A stretch of 64,000 nt of DNA from Porphyrobacter sp. SLTP (GTDB lineage: Bacteria > Pseudomonadota > Alphaproteobacteria > Sphingomonadales > Sphingomonadaceae). Within the stretch, counting starts at the first letter, position 1; each line of letters starts with the position of its first letter. A program made the position numbers and the translations under genes. Positions 26,626 to 35,658 of the stretch are shown here, piece after piece. Under the pieces are notes generated by a model, which did no database searches, had not been told where the DNA came from, and saw only the letters and a program-made list of their open reading frames with translations. The stretch is from positions 124,001-188,000 of the forward strand of contig NZ_JAAALE010000006.1 in assembly GCF_009905735.1 (NCBI RefSeq). Direction: 5' to 3'.

Positions 26626-27064
26626 GCGCAGACGGCGTTGCAGCAAGGGATCAAGCGGCGAAGCCATCCCCTGCCAACCAAAGCCATTGAAGAGGCGGCA
26701 TTGGGTTCGGGTCATACTTGTCCGGGAGAAATGGCACTTCCCGTACTTTCAAGACCGAATTGCGATGAGAAAGGTGTCGTCACACGGGGTGCTTGCCGGG
26801 CGTCGCTGCAATCGCAGATACCGGCAACGGCCATGCGCCACTTCGCGCCTGATCGAGCTACGCCCAATCGGTCCACCACTGGCTAGCTTGAAACTGGCTG
26901 CGAATTCCCGGTCTCGCTCTGCCCCTGAAAACGCCCAGACCAACCTGACCCAAGACGAGGCAGGCAGAAACTGCCACTTGGTCACACCGCCTGCCTCGTA
27001 CCGGCTGAATCGGCCGTGCCAGCCCCGCCCGGTACCACTGGGCGGGGCTTGGAAAATGGCAAAG
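26626..27064. other. Intergenic region with two inverted repeats
   Basis: No supportable gene is visible. ACGAGGCAGGC (26955-26965) and GCCTGCCTCGT (26989-26999) are perfect 11-base arms enclosing a smaller hairpin GGCAG-AAA-CTGCC at 26963-26975. A further hairpin follows at 27021-27049. The arms could be a cruciform protein site, a structured RNA or paired terminators. Confidence 0.5.
27021..27049 (-). terminator. Hairpin downstream of the membrane-protein gene
   Basis: AGCCCCGCCC (27021-27030) pairs with GGGCGGGGCT (27040-27049) sixteen bases after the stop of the minus-strand gene at 27,065. The stem sequence nearly repeats that of the hairpin at 26,095, so both may be copies of one terminator. 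Confidence 0.55.
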
Positions 27065-27469
27065 CTAAGGGCGGGCTCGGCTCCATTGCGTCCAGGATGC
27101 TGCCGCGATTATCGCAGCGCCAAGCAGTGATAAGGCAATTTGCCATGCGCTCGGCGGCATAGTCGCTGCAGCGATGCCATGGACTGCGTGATAGCCTGCA
27201 ATTGCTGACGGCGCGGCAAAGGCGACGCCGACCGCGGCACGTGTCAAGTCGGACTTAGCGAACGCAAGTGCTAACCGGGCTGCAGCGAGCAGGATGATCG
27301 CCGATATGGCTGCGGCGGCGAGCGCAGCGAGAATGCCGCTGTCGGTGCGATAAGTCGCCGAACCGGCAAGAAACGCGACGAACAGCGGCAGGGCGTAGAT
27401 CGAAAGGCGAAATAGAAGCGCGCAGCACAGAAATACTGCGACGATTATTAGGGCAAAGCCGATCAGCAT
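27065..27469 (-). CDS. Small integral membrane protein, unknown function
   Basis: 134 residues from the ATG at 27469, preceded by AAGGAGG. Four hydrophobic segments are visible at about residues 3-20, 24-42, 48-72 and 108-125, with a basic C-terminus, so it should lie in the inner membrane. No family is recognised. It is carried in the accessory part of the element between DUF736 and a 54-residue gene read in the same direction. It could act in entry exclusion or simply be cargo; nothing in the sequence decides. Confidence 0.65.
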   Translation of the reverse strand: MLIGFALIIVAVFLCCALLFRLSIYALPLFVAFLAGSATYRTDSGILAALAAAAISAIILLAAARLALAFAKSDLTRAAVGVAFAAPSAIAGYHAVHGIAAATMPPSAWQIALSLLGAAIIAAASWTQWSRARP

Positions 27470-27613
27470 GGCGTCCTCCTTGGAACCAAGGGTAAGGGAC
27501 GCGCTCTCCACCTCCACCGCAGCGCAATGTGCAGGAAATTAATAGCAGAGATGCGCGACGGCTGGAATGCCTGAAGGACATCCAGCCATGCGGCGCAACG
27601 CGATTTGGCGCGG

Positions 27614-27778
27614 TCAGGGGTTGAACGGGTCATATTCATGGATGACGCTGTCGGCATCGCCATCGAATTCGGCGGTGGGAACGGCGGCATAGCCATTACC
27701 GGCTTGGAACAGGGTAACGCAGACCATTAGTGTGCGGGCGAGGCTCCAAGCGTGACGCTGTGCGACGGTGAGTGACAT
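27614..27778 (-). CDS. Short secreted or periplasmic peptide, 54 residues
   Basis: From the ATG at 27778 (AGGAG 12 bases upstream) it encodes an N-terminal basic stretch, a hydrophobic segment LARTLMVCVTLFQAGNGYAA (residues 13-32) that reads like a signal peptide, and an acidic tail (EFDGDADSVIHEYDPFNP). No family recognised. The 5' leader has a hairpin whose 3' arm overlaps the ribosome-binding site and a distal part similar to the leaders of the DUF736 and DUF2493 genes, which argues that this is a real gene. Confidence 0.5.
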   Translation of the reverse strand: MSLTVAQRHAWSLARTLMVCVTLFQAGNGYAAVPTAEFDGDADSVIHEYDPFNP

Positions 27779-28157
27779 GTTCGAGCTCCTGTCTCGGAGC
27801 AGGGACCATCCCCGCTCGACAGGCCCCGGACAGACGGCGCAAAGCCGCAATCACCACGAAGGTGCAGCCGCAGTGGCCGCACGCAGAGCGTAGCGGACCC
27901 TTTACGGGTTGATTGAAGGAGGCTTGGGGTCGGCCAACGGATTGGCCTCAAAGAGCGGGGTGGATGTTGCGTTAAGGTAGTCGGCGAAATCACTGCGTCG
28001 CGAAAATGCGGAATATGCGGTGCTTAATCAGCGGTTAGACGTATGCCGAATTGCCGAGGCCACTTGGGTATGCGTTTGCATAGGCAACGAAGTGATGATC
28101 GTGCTAGCGTAGCCTATAGAATCAATGCTTTCGGCTCGCTGTTGACTGGGTATTTAT
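27779..28157. promoter_or_regulatory. Divergent intergenic region with structured leader
   Basis: On the minus strand CCTGTC/GACAGG and GAGC/GCTC arms (about 27782-27822) form a hairpin just before the 54-residue gene that would cover part of its AGGAG. Further up, 27866-27906 resembles part of the leaders at 26,540 and 30,000. The right part (about 28,000-28,150) is AT-richer and should hold the promoter of the plus-strand cassette. No other gene is seen. Confidence 0.45.
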
Positions 28158-28418
28158 ATGAGGCGTGTTAAGACAGGTTGGGTGGCGCAACGCGCGAATG
28201 GCCAGAATTGGGCCACCGACCAAGGCACAGCGGACGGCATTTATGTTGTTGGAACAGCAGCACGAGCCATTTTTCACTTGGCAGGGTCTGTCGATGCAGA
28301 AGCAGGTCCGCTCTTCGATATCCCCACTGATCCGGTCTTGCTGCGCGAGCTAGCCACTTCTCTCAATGAACTCGCAGCTTGGAAAGAGCGCGGCGCGTGG
28401 GGCAAACTCCATTCCTAG
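28158..28418 (+). CDS. Hypothetical protein, 86 residues, partner of the M41-like peptidase
   Basis: Begins with ATG after an AT-rich stretch and ends 18 bases before the peptidase gene on the same strand. The composition is soluble, with a C-terminal amphipathic helix (LRELATSLNELAAWKERGAW). I recognise no domain. Base composition is lower in GC than the neighbouring transfer genes, consistent with separate acquisition of this two-gene cassette. Its short distance to the peptidase suggests joint expression and perhaps a substrate, adaptor or inhibitor role; that is inference. Confidence 0.5.
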   Translation: MRRVKTGWVAQRANGQNWATDQGTADGIYVVGTAARAIFHLAGSVDAEAGPLFDIPTDPVLLRELATSLNELAAWKERGAWGKLHS

Positions 28419-28436
28419 ATCGAGGTAGGTAACTGG

Positions 28437-28937
28437 TTGGATATCAAAAAAGAGGCGGCCTTTCATGAGGCTGGGCACGCAGTTATGGCATATCTTGCGA
28501 CGTACCATGGTTTGGTCGCCGGGATCGATCTTAAGGATTATGGTGCTGGCGAAATCTATGTCGGTCTACTTAAGAGCAAATGCGTCTCTGCAGGAGTGCC
28601 CGCGACGGCAGAAACGGCGAAACTGCCCGAAGTCGCGATAGATCTCGGGCGTGTTTTGGTCGCAGGCCTTTTGGCCGAATTAATTGCTGCCGAAAGAGAC
28701 GAGTCGCTCACCCCAGACCCTACTTGTGCGCGGCCTGACCACGACCTTATGCGTCAACAATTGATGAATGCCGGTCTTTCGAAAAAGTTCGATCGTTTGG
28801 AAGTAGCAACGCGTAGTACTCTTGAAGAAAACTGGTCGGCGGTGGATGAACTTGCTGAATTCCTATTGATCCATAAGTCCGCCGACATATCACAAATTGA
28901 AGCAATCATTGGCCCCAAGCTGTCCTGCAATAATTGA
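28437..28937 (+). CDS. Stand-alone M41-type (FtsH-like) metallopeptidase
   Basis: 166 residues from a TTG at 28437 with GAGGTAGG upstream; no ATG fits because the zinc motif HEAGH falls at residues 10-14. The further M41 features are present: a helix VLVAGLLAELIAAE near 82 (FtsH GxxAE) and an aspartate in RPDHDLMRQQL near 102, the likely third zinc ligand. FtsH normally carries an AAA+ ATPase and membrane anchors ahead of this domain; both are missing, so this is a soluble protease without an unfoldase. Substrate unknown. It is coded with an 86-residue protein in a small plus-strand cassette. Confidence 0.75.
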   Translation: MDIKKEAAFHEAGHAVMAYLATYHGLVAGIDLKDYGAGEIYVGLLKSKCVSAGVPATAETAKLPEVAIDLGRVLVAGLLAELIAAERDESLTPDPTCARPDHDLMRQQLMNAGLSKKFDRLEVATRSTLEENWSAVDELAEFLLIHKSADISQIEAIIGPKLSCNN

Positions 28938-28991
28938 TCGTTCATTCAACAATTAGCCGATAATTCAGCTTCCTGCAGGAACGGAAGGGCC

Positions 28992-29909
28992 TTACTCAAT
29001 CGCCCATACCAAAACCCCCATCTTGCGCGCCTTGTCGACCAAATTGGCATTGATGCCATTGCCCGGGCAGGCGACCACGGCCTTGGGCAGCGCTTCCAGC
29101 ATCTGATCGTTGCGCCGGAATGGTGCCGCCTTCTTGAACCGATTCCAGTCTGGCCGGAACGCGACATGTGTGATCTTGCGATTGCGCGCCCATAGCGAAG
29201 CGATGTGTTCGCCGCCGGTGGGATTGCCGCCGTGGAACAGGACCATGTCTGGATATTTGGCGAGCACCTTGTCCAGGACGGCCCATATCCGGTTGTGGTT
29301 CTGGTAGTCAGGACCGGACGTAAACGCGATGCGCGTGCCCACCGGAAGCAGCGGCTCAGTCTCTGAACGACGCTTCGCAGCGAGAAAATCCCGGCTGTCG
29401 ATCATGGCGGCTGTCATAGTGCGATGATTTACGAGTGACCCGGTGCGCGGGGTCCAGGCCTTGCGGAAATGCAATTCGAACTGGTGTCCGGCGGCATCAC
29501 GCATAAATTCCATCGCATTGCGGCGTTCGATCAGACCGATGCCTTCGCGAAGCAGGCGCTCAAGTTCGACCGATTTGACTTCCGAACCATCCTGCTCGCG
29601 CTGGCTGCGCTTCTGGGCATCTTCGTTGTCGTCGAGTTCGCGTTGGATCCGGCCTTCGGCGCGGTGGAAGAGGTTGGCGAGCGACCAGCACAGGTCCTCC
29701 AGATCGGGTTCAAGCCTGGTGTCTATCATGGTGGCGATGAGAGCATCGAACATGTCCGCGACGGCGCCAGCGGCGATGCGCTCTTCGGGGAGCGGTCGCG
29801 GGTCGGCTTCGTCGGAGAAGGGGCGATAGCCGTAGAGGGCGATTTCATCGAGGAGATGGGCGGTGGCTGAGGTTTCGTGTTCGGGTTCTGAATCGGGCGT
29901 GATGGTCAT
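28992..29909 (-). CDS. DUF2493 (SLOG-superfamily) protein
   Basis: 305 residues from the ATG at 29909 (MTITPDSEPEHETSA), preceded by AAGGA. The C-terminal third is DUF2493: RIAFTSGPDYQNHNRIWAVL, LFHGGNPTGGEHIASLWAR and ACPGNGINANLVDKARKMG, a Rossmann-like nucleotide- or ligand-binding fold of the SLOG superfamily. The N-terminal 180 residues are helical and charged. SLOG proteins are thought to sense nucleotide signals in defence settings, but the role of this mobile-element form is unknown. It has a long structured leader and lies after the Toprim gene in the same direction. Confidence 0.85.
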   Translation of the reverse strand: MTITPDSEPEHETSATAHLLDEIALYGYRPFSDEADPRPLPEERIAAGAVADMFDALIATMIDTRLEPDLEDLCWSLANLFHRAEGRIQRELDDNEDAQKRSQREQDGSEVKSVELERLLREGIGLIERRNAMEFMRDAAGHQFELHFRKAWTPRTGSLVNHRTMTAAMIDSRDFLAAKRRSETEPLLPVGTRIAFTSGPDYQNHNRIWAVLDKVLAKYPDMVLFHGGNPTGGEHIASLWARNRKITHVAFRPDWNRFKKAAPFRRNDQMLEALPKAVVACPGNGINANLVDKARKMGVLVWAIE

Positions 29910-30213
29910 TGCGTCGGTCCTTGGGGCCATGGGACCGGGCACCTTGCCCGGCCTTCATGGGCGTCCCTCTGACCGGCTGCTGCGAGGCTGCATCCGCATG
30001 GACCGAAGCGCAGCGCAGGATGGCGGACGGGCGGCTATTTTGGTTCGCGATGGAAAGGCGCGGATGCGCCGCCGGAAAATAGCCGCATGACCGCCATTGC
30101 GGCCTCGCGGCAGCCGGTCTCTCGGACGCCGCTCGAAGAAGGCCGGGCTGGGCCAGGTCTTGGCTCAAGTCCTATGCACGCCGCCATCGCCCATCGTTCA
30201 ACCCCGTATCGGC
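29910..30213 (-). promoter_or_regulatory. Structured leader of the DUF2493 gene
   Basis: GCGGCTATTTT (30031-30041) and AAAATAGCCGC (30076-30086) make a perfect 11-bp stem with a 34-base loop about 122 bases before the ATG. Close to the start, CGGTCC and GGACCG (about 29919-29937) form a second stem that overlaps the AAGGA site. The distal stem and the sequence between match the leader of the second DUF736 gene. No coding gene is visible between here and 30,213. Confidence 0.6.
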
Positions 30214-31272
30214 TCAGCCAATGTCGACGGAAAAGCGTGTCTGATCCTGCTCTCGGAGATGATGGCGGACCCGTTCCGCCAGTGCAGCAACGCCATGCTG
30301 GCGGAGGTCGTCATTGAGGTCAGCGAGGTCAGGCATAAGTGATACGAGTTGGATCCCTGCTGCCTGGGTGCGCTCAGCGAGGACACCAAACGCTGCGTCG
30401 CCTGCAGCATCGCGGTCGCGCGCGACATAGAGTCGCCGGAGTGTCTGCGGGAACAAGATCGCTGCGAGGTGGGCTGACGATGTTGCGGCGACCATCGGCA
30501 TGGTTGGCAGAACCTCGCGCAACGACAGCATGGTTTCGATGCCTTCGCCTGCGATCATGACATCACCCGCAGTTCCGAACCTTACGGCGTTGCCGAGGAT
30601 GTTGCCCATCGCCCTCCGCGGCGATGCGACTTTGGCCTTCGCGCTGCCGAATGGATCGAGCCAGGTTCGATGGGTGCCGGTCTGCACGCCGTCGTTGTCG
30701 GTTACTGCTGCAATCAGTGCCGGGAAAGCGCTTGGTGTTGCTGGATCATCGTCCTCGTTCGGTTTGTAGTAGCATCGCGGATGAAAGCGCAGGGCTGGCA
30801 GGTCAGATACGCGTGTGATGCCACGTGATCGCAGGTAGGTGCTCGCCATTGATCCAGTCAGTGGTTTCGAGGCGGCAAACAGGCGTATGGCAGCGGTCGT
30901 GGATCCTGCGCGCGCCGGCTTGGCGAATGACGCGGCACTGCGCTGATCGTCCGAAGCCGAGGGCGGCAGGCTGAGGAAGCGTTCGGCTTCCTCAATGGTT
31001 TCGGACAGACGCCCATGCCGCTGGTTGAGCCGGATGAGATCAACGAGATCGCCATGCTCACCGGTTGCGGCATCGACCCAATTTCCAATCGCGCCGCGTT
31101 CGGTTTCGAAGAGGCGAACGTAGAGACTGCGCCCGGGCGTTCCCGCGACATCGCCAACCATCCAGTAGCGGCCTTCGCGCCTGCCTGCGGGCAGATAATG
31201 GCGGCAGACGGCCTGCACGTTCTGCGCAAGGTGCTCGGACAATTCTGCCGCACGCGTGGAGAGCTTTGCCAT
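30214..31272 (-). CDS. Toprim-domain protein, primase-like
   Basis: 352 residues from the ATG at 31272, one base after the helicase gene's stop (TGAGATG) with AAAGG upstream. N-terminal residues 1-110 resemble the DUF7146/primase zinc region (CRHYLPAGRREGRYWMVG), and the C-terminus is a Toprim fold: VMIAGEGIETMLSLREVLP with the catalytic glutamate near residue 240, and YVARDRDAAGDAAF near 288 with the DxD acidic pair. Such proteins prime or process DNA in plasmids and phages. Together with the strawberry-notch helicase and ParB it forms a block conserved in alphaproteobacterial elements; it may support lagging-strand or complementary-strand synthesis after transfer. Confidence 0.85.
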   Translation of the reverse strand: MAKLSTRAAELSEHLAQNVQAVCRHYLPAGRREGRYWMVGDVAGTPGRSLYVRLFETERGAIGNWVDAATGEHGDLVDLIRLNQRHGRLSETIEEAERFLSLPPSASDDQRSAASFAKPARAGSTTAAIRLFAASKPLTGSMASTYLRSRGITRVSDLPALRFHPRCYYKPNEDDDPATPSAFPALIAAVTDNDGVQTGTHRTWLDPFGSAKAKVASPRRAMGNILGNAVRFGTAGDVMIAGEGIETMLSLREVLPTMPMVAATSSAHLAAILFPQTLRRLYVARDRDAAGDAAFGVLAERTQAAGIQLVSLMPDLADLNDDLRQHGVAALAERVRHHLREQDQTRFSVDIG

Positions 31273-31273
31273 C

Positions 31274-34200
31274 TCAGGCAGCCTTTCGATCAAGAATTCG
31301 GGCCAAGGGGTGCCGTTCAAACAGCCGCTCGAGCACAGCCGACCCTGTCACCACGTCGTCAGGCACGAACAGACGCAGTTTCCAGCTGATGATCTCGGAA
31401 AACAGCCCCATGGCTTTGAGCCGGTCGACCGCCGAGGATCCGAACCCGGTGAGTTCGATCCGGTTCACCTGCATCAGCCGCGACCGGCGCAGTTGCAGCC
31501 CATCGGCAAGGTCGAGCATGGCTTGGCCTTCACGAAGCAATGCGAGTGCCTGTGGTGGCGAAAGCAAGGGTGCTTCGGGCTTGGCCGTCGTACCCGCTGC
31601 CCATGCTGCGGACACCCTGCGCCCGACAATGCGGGTGCCATCATCGGCCTGGAGCCGGTAGACACGGGTCGATTCCTCGGGAAGCTGTTTCCAGATGGGG
31701 AGCAACAGGCCGGTGACGATGTGCAGTTCGCTTGTCGTGAACTCATCGACTTGTGCCAGCTCGTCCTGCCAGATTGTCGCGAATGTCCGCTCGTCCACCT
31801 CCTCCCAGTGGGTCTCGGGAAGGTGGGTCAGGGCGAAGTTCAGCCGCTCCATCGGCCTGATCAGCCGGACACGGCGTTCAACCTCGCCATCGTCGAGCAT
31901 GAGGCTGCGAGCCGGCAGCTGGACTGCAGCGCGCCGCGAGCGGGCATTGACCAACAGCCGCGCGCTGGGTTCACGCCGAAGTTTGAGCGCCTTTTCGAGC
32001 GATACGGGCTGATTGCGTTCCTGCATTGCAATCGTAAGCAACCGGGTTTCTGCGCCGGTGGCCGGATGGACGTAGATCGGCTCGCTGGCTGTGATGGTGA
32101 AGCTTTCGGCTGTCAGCGTTTCCAGCCCGAGATCGTAACTGCCCGCCGCGATTGCGCTCTCGACCTTGGCGCTAAGCAACTGCTCGAATACCGTGAACAG
32201 CACGTTCTGCATGTCGATGGTGAGTGCCAGCAGCCGGTTCAGGAAAGTCGTGATCGGCGGCAACTCGTCTTTGAGGCACCCGCTGCTGTCGGTCAGCGAC
32301 AGGCCGGTCATGCTCTCGAAGGTGGCGAGCGAGCACTGCTCGACCTTGCCGGCATAGATCAGTACATAGAGCTGGCGCAGGGCATCGCGGGCATAGGGGC
32401 TTTCGAGATTGTCTTCGGGGCGGAACAGCCCCTGACCACCGGTCTGCCGCTGCCCGCGCGTGATTGCACCCAGAGTGTCGAGCCGGCGCGCAATGGTCGA
32501 CAGGAAGCGCTTCTCGGCTTGCACATTAGTGGCCACAGGTCGGAACAGCGGCGGCTGCGCCTGATTGGTGCGGTTAGTGCGGCCCAAGCCCTGGATCGCG
32601 GTATCGGCCTTCCAGCCAGCTTCCAGCAGATAGTGATGGCGGAGCCGCTGGTTCCTCGCGCCCAGATCGGCATGGTAGCTGCGTCCTGTGCCCCCGGCAT
32701 CGGAGAATACGAGGATTTGCTTGCGATCCTCCATGAACGCTTGCGCTTCGGCGAGGTTGGCATGAGCAGGCCGGTTCTCGACCGCGAGCCGGTCGCCATT
32801 CGCATCGACCTTGCGGACGATCCGGCGCGAACGGCCGGTCACCTCGGCCACGATATCTGTCCCGAACCGCTGCACGATCTGGTCGAGTGCGCCTTGTACC
32901 GGTTCCATCGATGCCAATTGTTCGATCAGCCGATCCCGCCGCTGACAAGCCTCGCGGCACTGCACGACATTGCCATCCTCGTCATAGGCTGGCCTCGACG
33001 CGAGATTGCCGTCGCCTTCGGTGAAGCTCTCATGAAGCTGGGTCGGGAAGCTGTGGAGGAGGTAATCCAGAACATATTCGCGTGGTGTGATATCGACCTG
33101 AATGTCGTTCCACTCGCCCGGATCGATGTCGGCGAGGCGGCGCGACAGCAGCGCTTCCCCCGTCGAGACGATCTGCACCACAGCGGCGTGGCCATCGGCG
33201 AGGCCCTGCTCGATCGCGGCGATCAGCGTTGGCGTTTTCATCGCCGTAATGAGATGATTGAAGAAGCGCTGCTTGGCGGATTCAAACGCCGAACGGGCTG
33301 CTGACTTCGCCTGTGCGTTGAGCGTGCCCTCGCTGCTCGTGACGTTGGCGGCCTCCAGCGCTGCGTCCAAGTTGTTGTGGATGACCTGAAACGCCCCGGC
33401 ATAGGCATCGTAGATGCGAACCTGGTCAGCGGTGAGCTGGTGCTCGAGCAGCTCATATTCGATGCCTTCGTACGACAGCGAACGGGCTGCATAGAGACCG
33501 AGAGCTTTCAGGTCGCGGGCGAGCACCTCCATCGCTGCGACCCCGCCCGCTTCGATGGCCGCGACGAAATCGGTGCGTTTGTCGAAGGGAAAGTCAGCGC
33601 CGCCCCACAGGCCGAGCCGCTGAGCATAGGCAAGGTTCTCGACCGTGGTCGCCCCGGTTGCAGAGACATAAACAATCCGGGCATTGGGCAGTGCATGCTG
33701 CAGGCGCAGTCCAGCACGTCCCTGCTGCGAGGGGGCGGAATCGCCCCGTTCGGATTTGCCGCCACCGGCATTCTGCATGGCATGGCTCTCGTCGAAAACA
33801 ATGACCCCGTCGAAGTCGGTCCCCAGCCAGTCGACGATCTGCTGCACCCGGGAAACCCGGTTTTCGCGCGCGTCGGAGCGTAGCGTGGCATAGGTCGTAA
33901 AAAGAATGCCCTGCTCGAGCCGGATCGGCGTGCCCTGACGGAAGCGGGCGAGCGGGGTGACCAGCAAGGGCTCTTGCCCCAGAGCCTTCCAGTCGCGCTG
34001 GGCATCCTCGAGCAGCTTGTCGGATTTCGAAATCCAGACTGCGCGCGTTCGGCCCTTCAGCCAGTTGTCGAGCACAATCCCTGCCACCTGACGCCCTTTG
34101 CCGGCGCCGGTACCGTCGCCGAGGAACCAGCCCTTGCGGAACCGGACGGCCGTGTCGCAGTCATCGGGCGCAGCTTCCACCCTGTCCCAGGTTGCATCGA

Positions 34201-35617
34201 CGGACCAGCTGCCGGCGAGATGGTCGGCATGGGCTTCGCCTGCATAGATCACCGATTCCAGCTGAGCATCGGACAGCAGTCCCTGTTCGACGATGCCAGC
34301 GGGCAGATGCGGGCGATAGGTCGGCTTGGGCGGCGCGACCGAGGACATCGCGGCTGATTGCACCAGACGCGTCGGATGTGGCTCAGCGCCAGCGATGCGG
34401 ATCGACTGGAGCGTGTAGGGCTCATAGAGCGTATTCGTGAGCTTGCCGTCGGTCGGAGCACACCAGTCGATCACATCATAGCCGAGCGGCACGCCGGATG
34501 TCGCAGCGATCGGGGCTGCAGCCTGTCTCGGCTTTGGGCTGGCTTTGATCGCTTTTGAATTCCGGGCAGCGACCAGTGGCTGAAGAGCTGATGCGGCGAT
34601 GGGCTGACGTGGCGGGAGGCTGTCGGCCAACCAGCGCCGCAAGGTCGCAAGATCGGGAGCAATGCCTGGCGACGCCGGAAATTGCGCCGCATCGTCTGCG
34701 GGAACCTTGTCGATCACGGTCAGCCGGGTTTCGACCGTAGTGCCGTGCGGTGCGAACACGCTGCCCACAATGCTCGCGCTGAACACGACCCGGGCGTTGT
34801 TCTGCATCCGGACGAAACCATCACGCCATGCCTTGTGATCTGGCGCGCAGTTGGCCCCGGTGATCGCGACGAGCCGTCCACCGTCGGCAAGCCGCGCCAC
34901 TGCCGATGACAGATGCCGGATGGCTGCGTCGGCCACACGGGCTTCGACATTCAGCGCTGCCGAGAACGGCGGGTTCATGATGATGCAGCTCGGCACGAGG
35001 CTGGCATCGAGCCGGTCGTGGATCTGTGCTGCGTCGTGCATCGACACGTGCGAGCCTGCAAACAGGCTGCCAAGCAGGGCGGCACGCACTTCGGCAACCT
35101 CGTTCACGGCCAATCTGCATCCGGCAAATTCAGCCTGTACCGCCAGCAGTCCCGTGCCCGCCGATGGCTCGAGCACCAGCTCGCCCGGGAGGAAGTCTGC
35201 AGCAAACCCGGCCACCCATGCCAGCCCCAGCGGCGTCGAGAACTGTTGGTAGGCCTGCATTTCCTCACTGCGCCGGGTTTGCGTGGGGGCGAGCCGGGCA
35301 ATCCGTTCGACCAGTTTCAGGCGTTCGAACGGATCGGCGGTCCTGGCATGGATTGCCAGGCCGTAGCGGCGCATGAACAGCAATTGCGCGACCTCGACGG
35401 CTTCGTAGGCGATCTTCCAGTCCCAGGCTCCTGTCGCATCGCTTGCGCCAAAGGCGGACTGCATGGCGGTGCGAATGGCGGGCGTGTCGATCCGGCGACC
35501 GGCGGCAAGGTGGCCGAGCAGGTCATGGGCTGCGGCGATGATCGCGGTAGCGGTTTGCTGCGGGCAAGCAGCGGCAAGTGGGCGCGCGGAGGCACCCGCC
35601 AAAGGCGAGTTGGTCAT
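31274..35617 (-). CDS. Strawberry-notch-type helicase fused to an N6-adenine methyltransferase domain
   Basis: 1447 residues from the ATG at 35617 (AAGGA upstream). Residues 80-330 carry a methyltransferase fold with the catalytic NPPFSA near 214. Residues 480-1000 are the SBNO helicase: Walker A FLGDGTGAGKGRQVAG near 499, DEAH-like VFDESHAMQN near 607, and a C-terminal lobe with GLGRTNRTNQAQPPL near 1010. Proteins of this plan are carried by plasmids, ICEs and jumbo phages; they are thought to remodel and methylate DNA, perhaps protecting the element from restriction, but the activity is not established. Followed at once by the Toprim gene. Confidence 0.85.
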   Translation of the reverse strand: MTNSPLAGASARPLAAACPQQTATAIIAAAHDLLGHLAAGRRIDTPAIRTAMQSAFGASDATGAWDWKIAYEAVEVAQLLFMRRYGLAIHARTADPFERLKLVERIARLAPTQTRRSEEMQAYQQFSTPLGLAWVAGFAADFLPGELVLEPSAGTGLLAVQAEFAGCRLAVNEVAEVRAALLGSLFAGSHVSMHDAAQIHDRLDASLVPSCIIMNPPFSAALNVEARVADAAIRHLSSAVARLADGGRLVAITGANCAPDHKAWRDGFVRMQNNARVVFSASIVGSVFAPHGTTVETRLTVIDKVPADDAAQFPASPGIAPDLATLRRWLADSLPPRQPIAASALQPLVAARNSKAIKASPKPRQAAAPIAATSGVPLGYDVIDWCAPTDGKLTNTLYEPYTLQSIRIAGAEPHPTRLVQSAAMSSVAPPKPTYRPHLPAGIVEQGLLSDAQLESVIYAGEAHADHLAGSWSVDATWDRVEAAPDDCDTAVRFRKGWFLGDGTGAGKGRQVAGIVLDNWLKGRTRAVWISKSDKLLEDAQRDWKALGQEPLLVTPLARFRQGTPIRLEQGILFTTYATLRSDARENRVSRVQQIVDWLGTDFDGVIVFDESHAMQNAGGGKSERGDSAPSQQGRAGLRLQHALPNARIVYVSATGATTVENLAYAQRLGLWGGADFPFDKRTDFVAAIEAGGVAAMEVLARDLKALGLYAARSLSYEGIEYELLEHQLTADQVRIYDAYAGAFQVIHNNLDAALEAANVTSSEGTLNAQAKSAARSAFESAKQRFFNHLITAMKTPTLIAAIEQGLADGHAAVVQIVSTGEALLSRRLADIDPGEWNDIQVDITPREYVLDYLLHSFPTQLHESFTEGDGNLASRPAYDEDGNVVQCREACQRRDRLIEQLASMEPVQGALDQIVQRFGTDIVAEVTGRSRRIVRKVDANGDRLAVENRPAHANLAEAQAFMEDRKQILVFSDAGGTGRSYHADLGARNQRLRHHYLLEAGWKADTAIQGLGRTNRTNQAQPPLFRPVATNVQAEKRFLSTIARRLDTLGAITRGQRQTGGQGLFRPEDNLESPYARDALRQLYVLIYAGKVEQCSLATFESMTGLSLTDSSGCLKDELPPITTFLNRLLALTIDMQNVLFTVFEQLLSAKVESAIAAGSYDLGLETLTAESFTITASEPIYVHPATGAETRLLTIAMQERNQPVSLEKALKLRREPSARLLVNARSRRAAVQLPARSLMLDDGEVERRVRLIRPMERLNFALTHLPETHWEEVDERTFATIWQDELAQVDEFTTSELHIVTGLLLPIWKQLPEESTRVYRLQADDGTRIVGRRVSAAWAAGTTAKPEAPLLSPPQALALLREGQAMLDLADGLQLRRSRLMQVNRIELTGFGSSAVDRLKAMGLFSEIISWKLRLFVPDDVVTGSAVLERLFERHPLARILDRKAA

Positions 35618-35658
35618 GTCGGAATTCCTTGTTTGAAGTTGGGGAGGTGGTGGCCGGA

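Noticed and set aside
31256..33304. Plus-strand open frame of 682 codons
   Set aside because: It is antisense to the strawberry-notch helicase gene, whose motifs and codon use are clear on the minus strand; the long frame is an effect of high GC.
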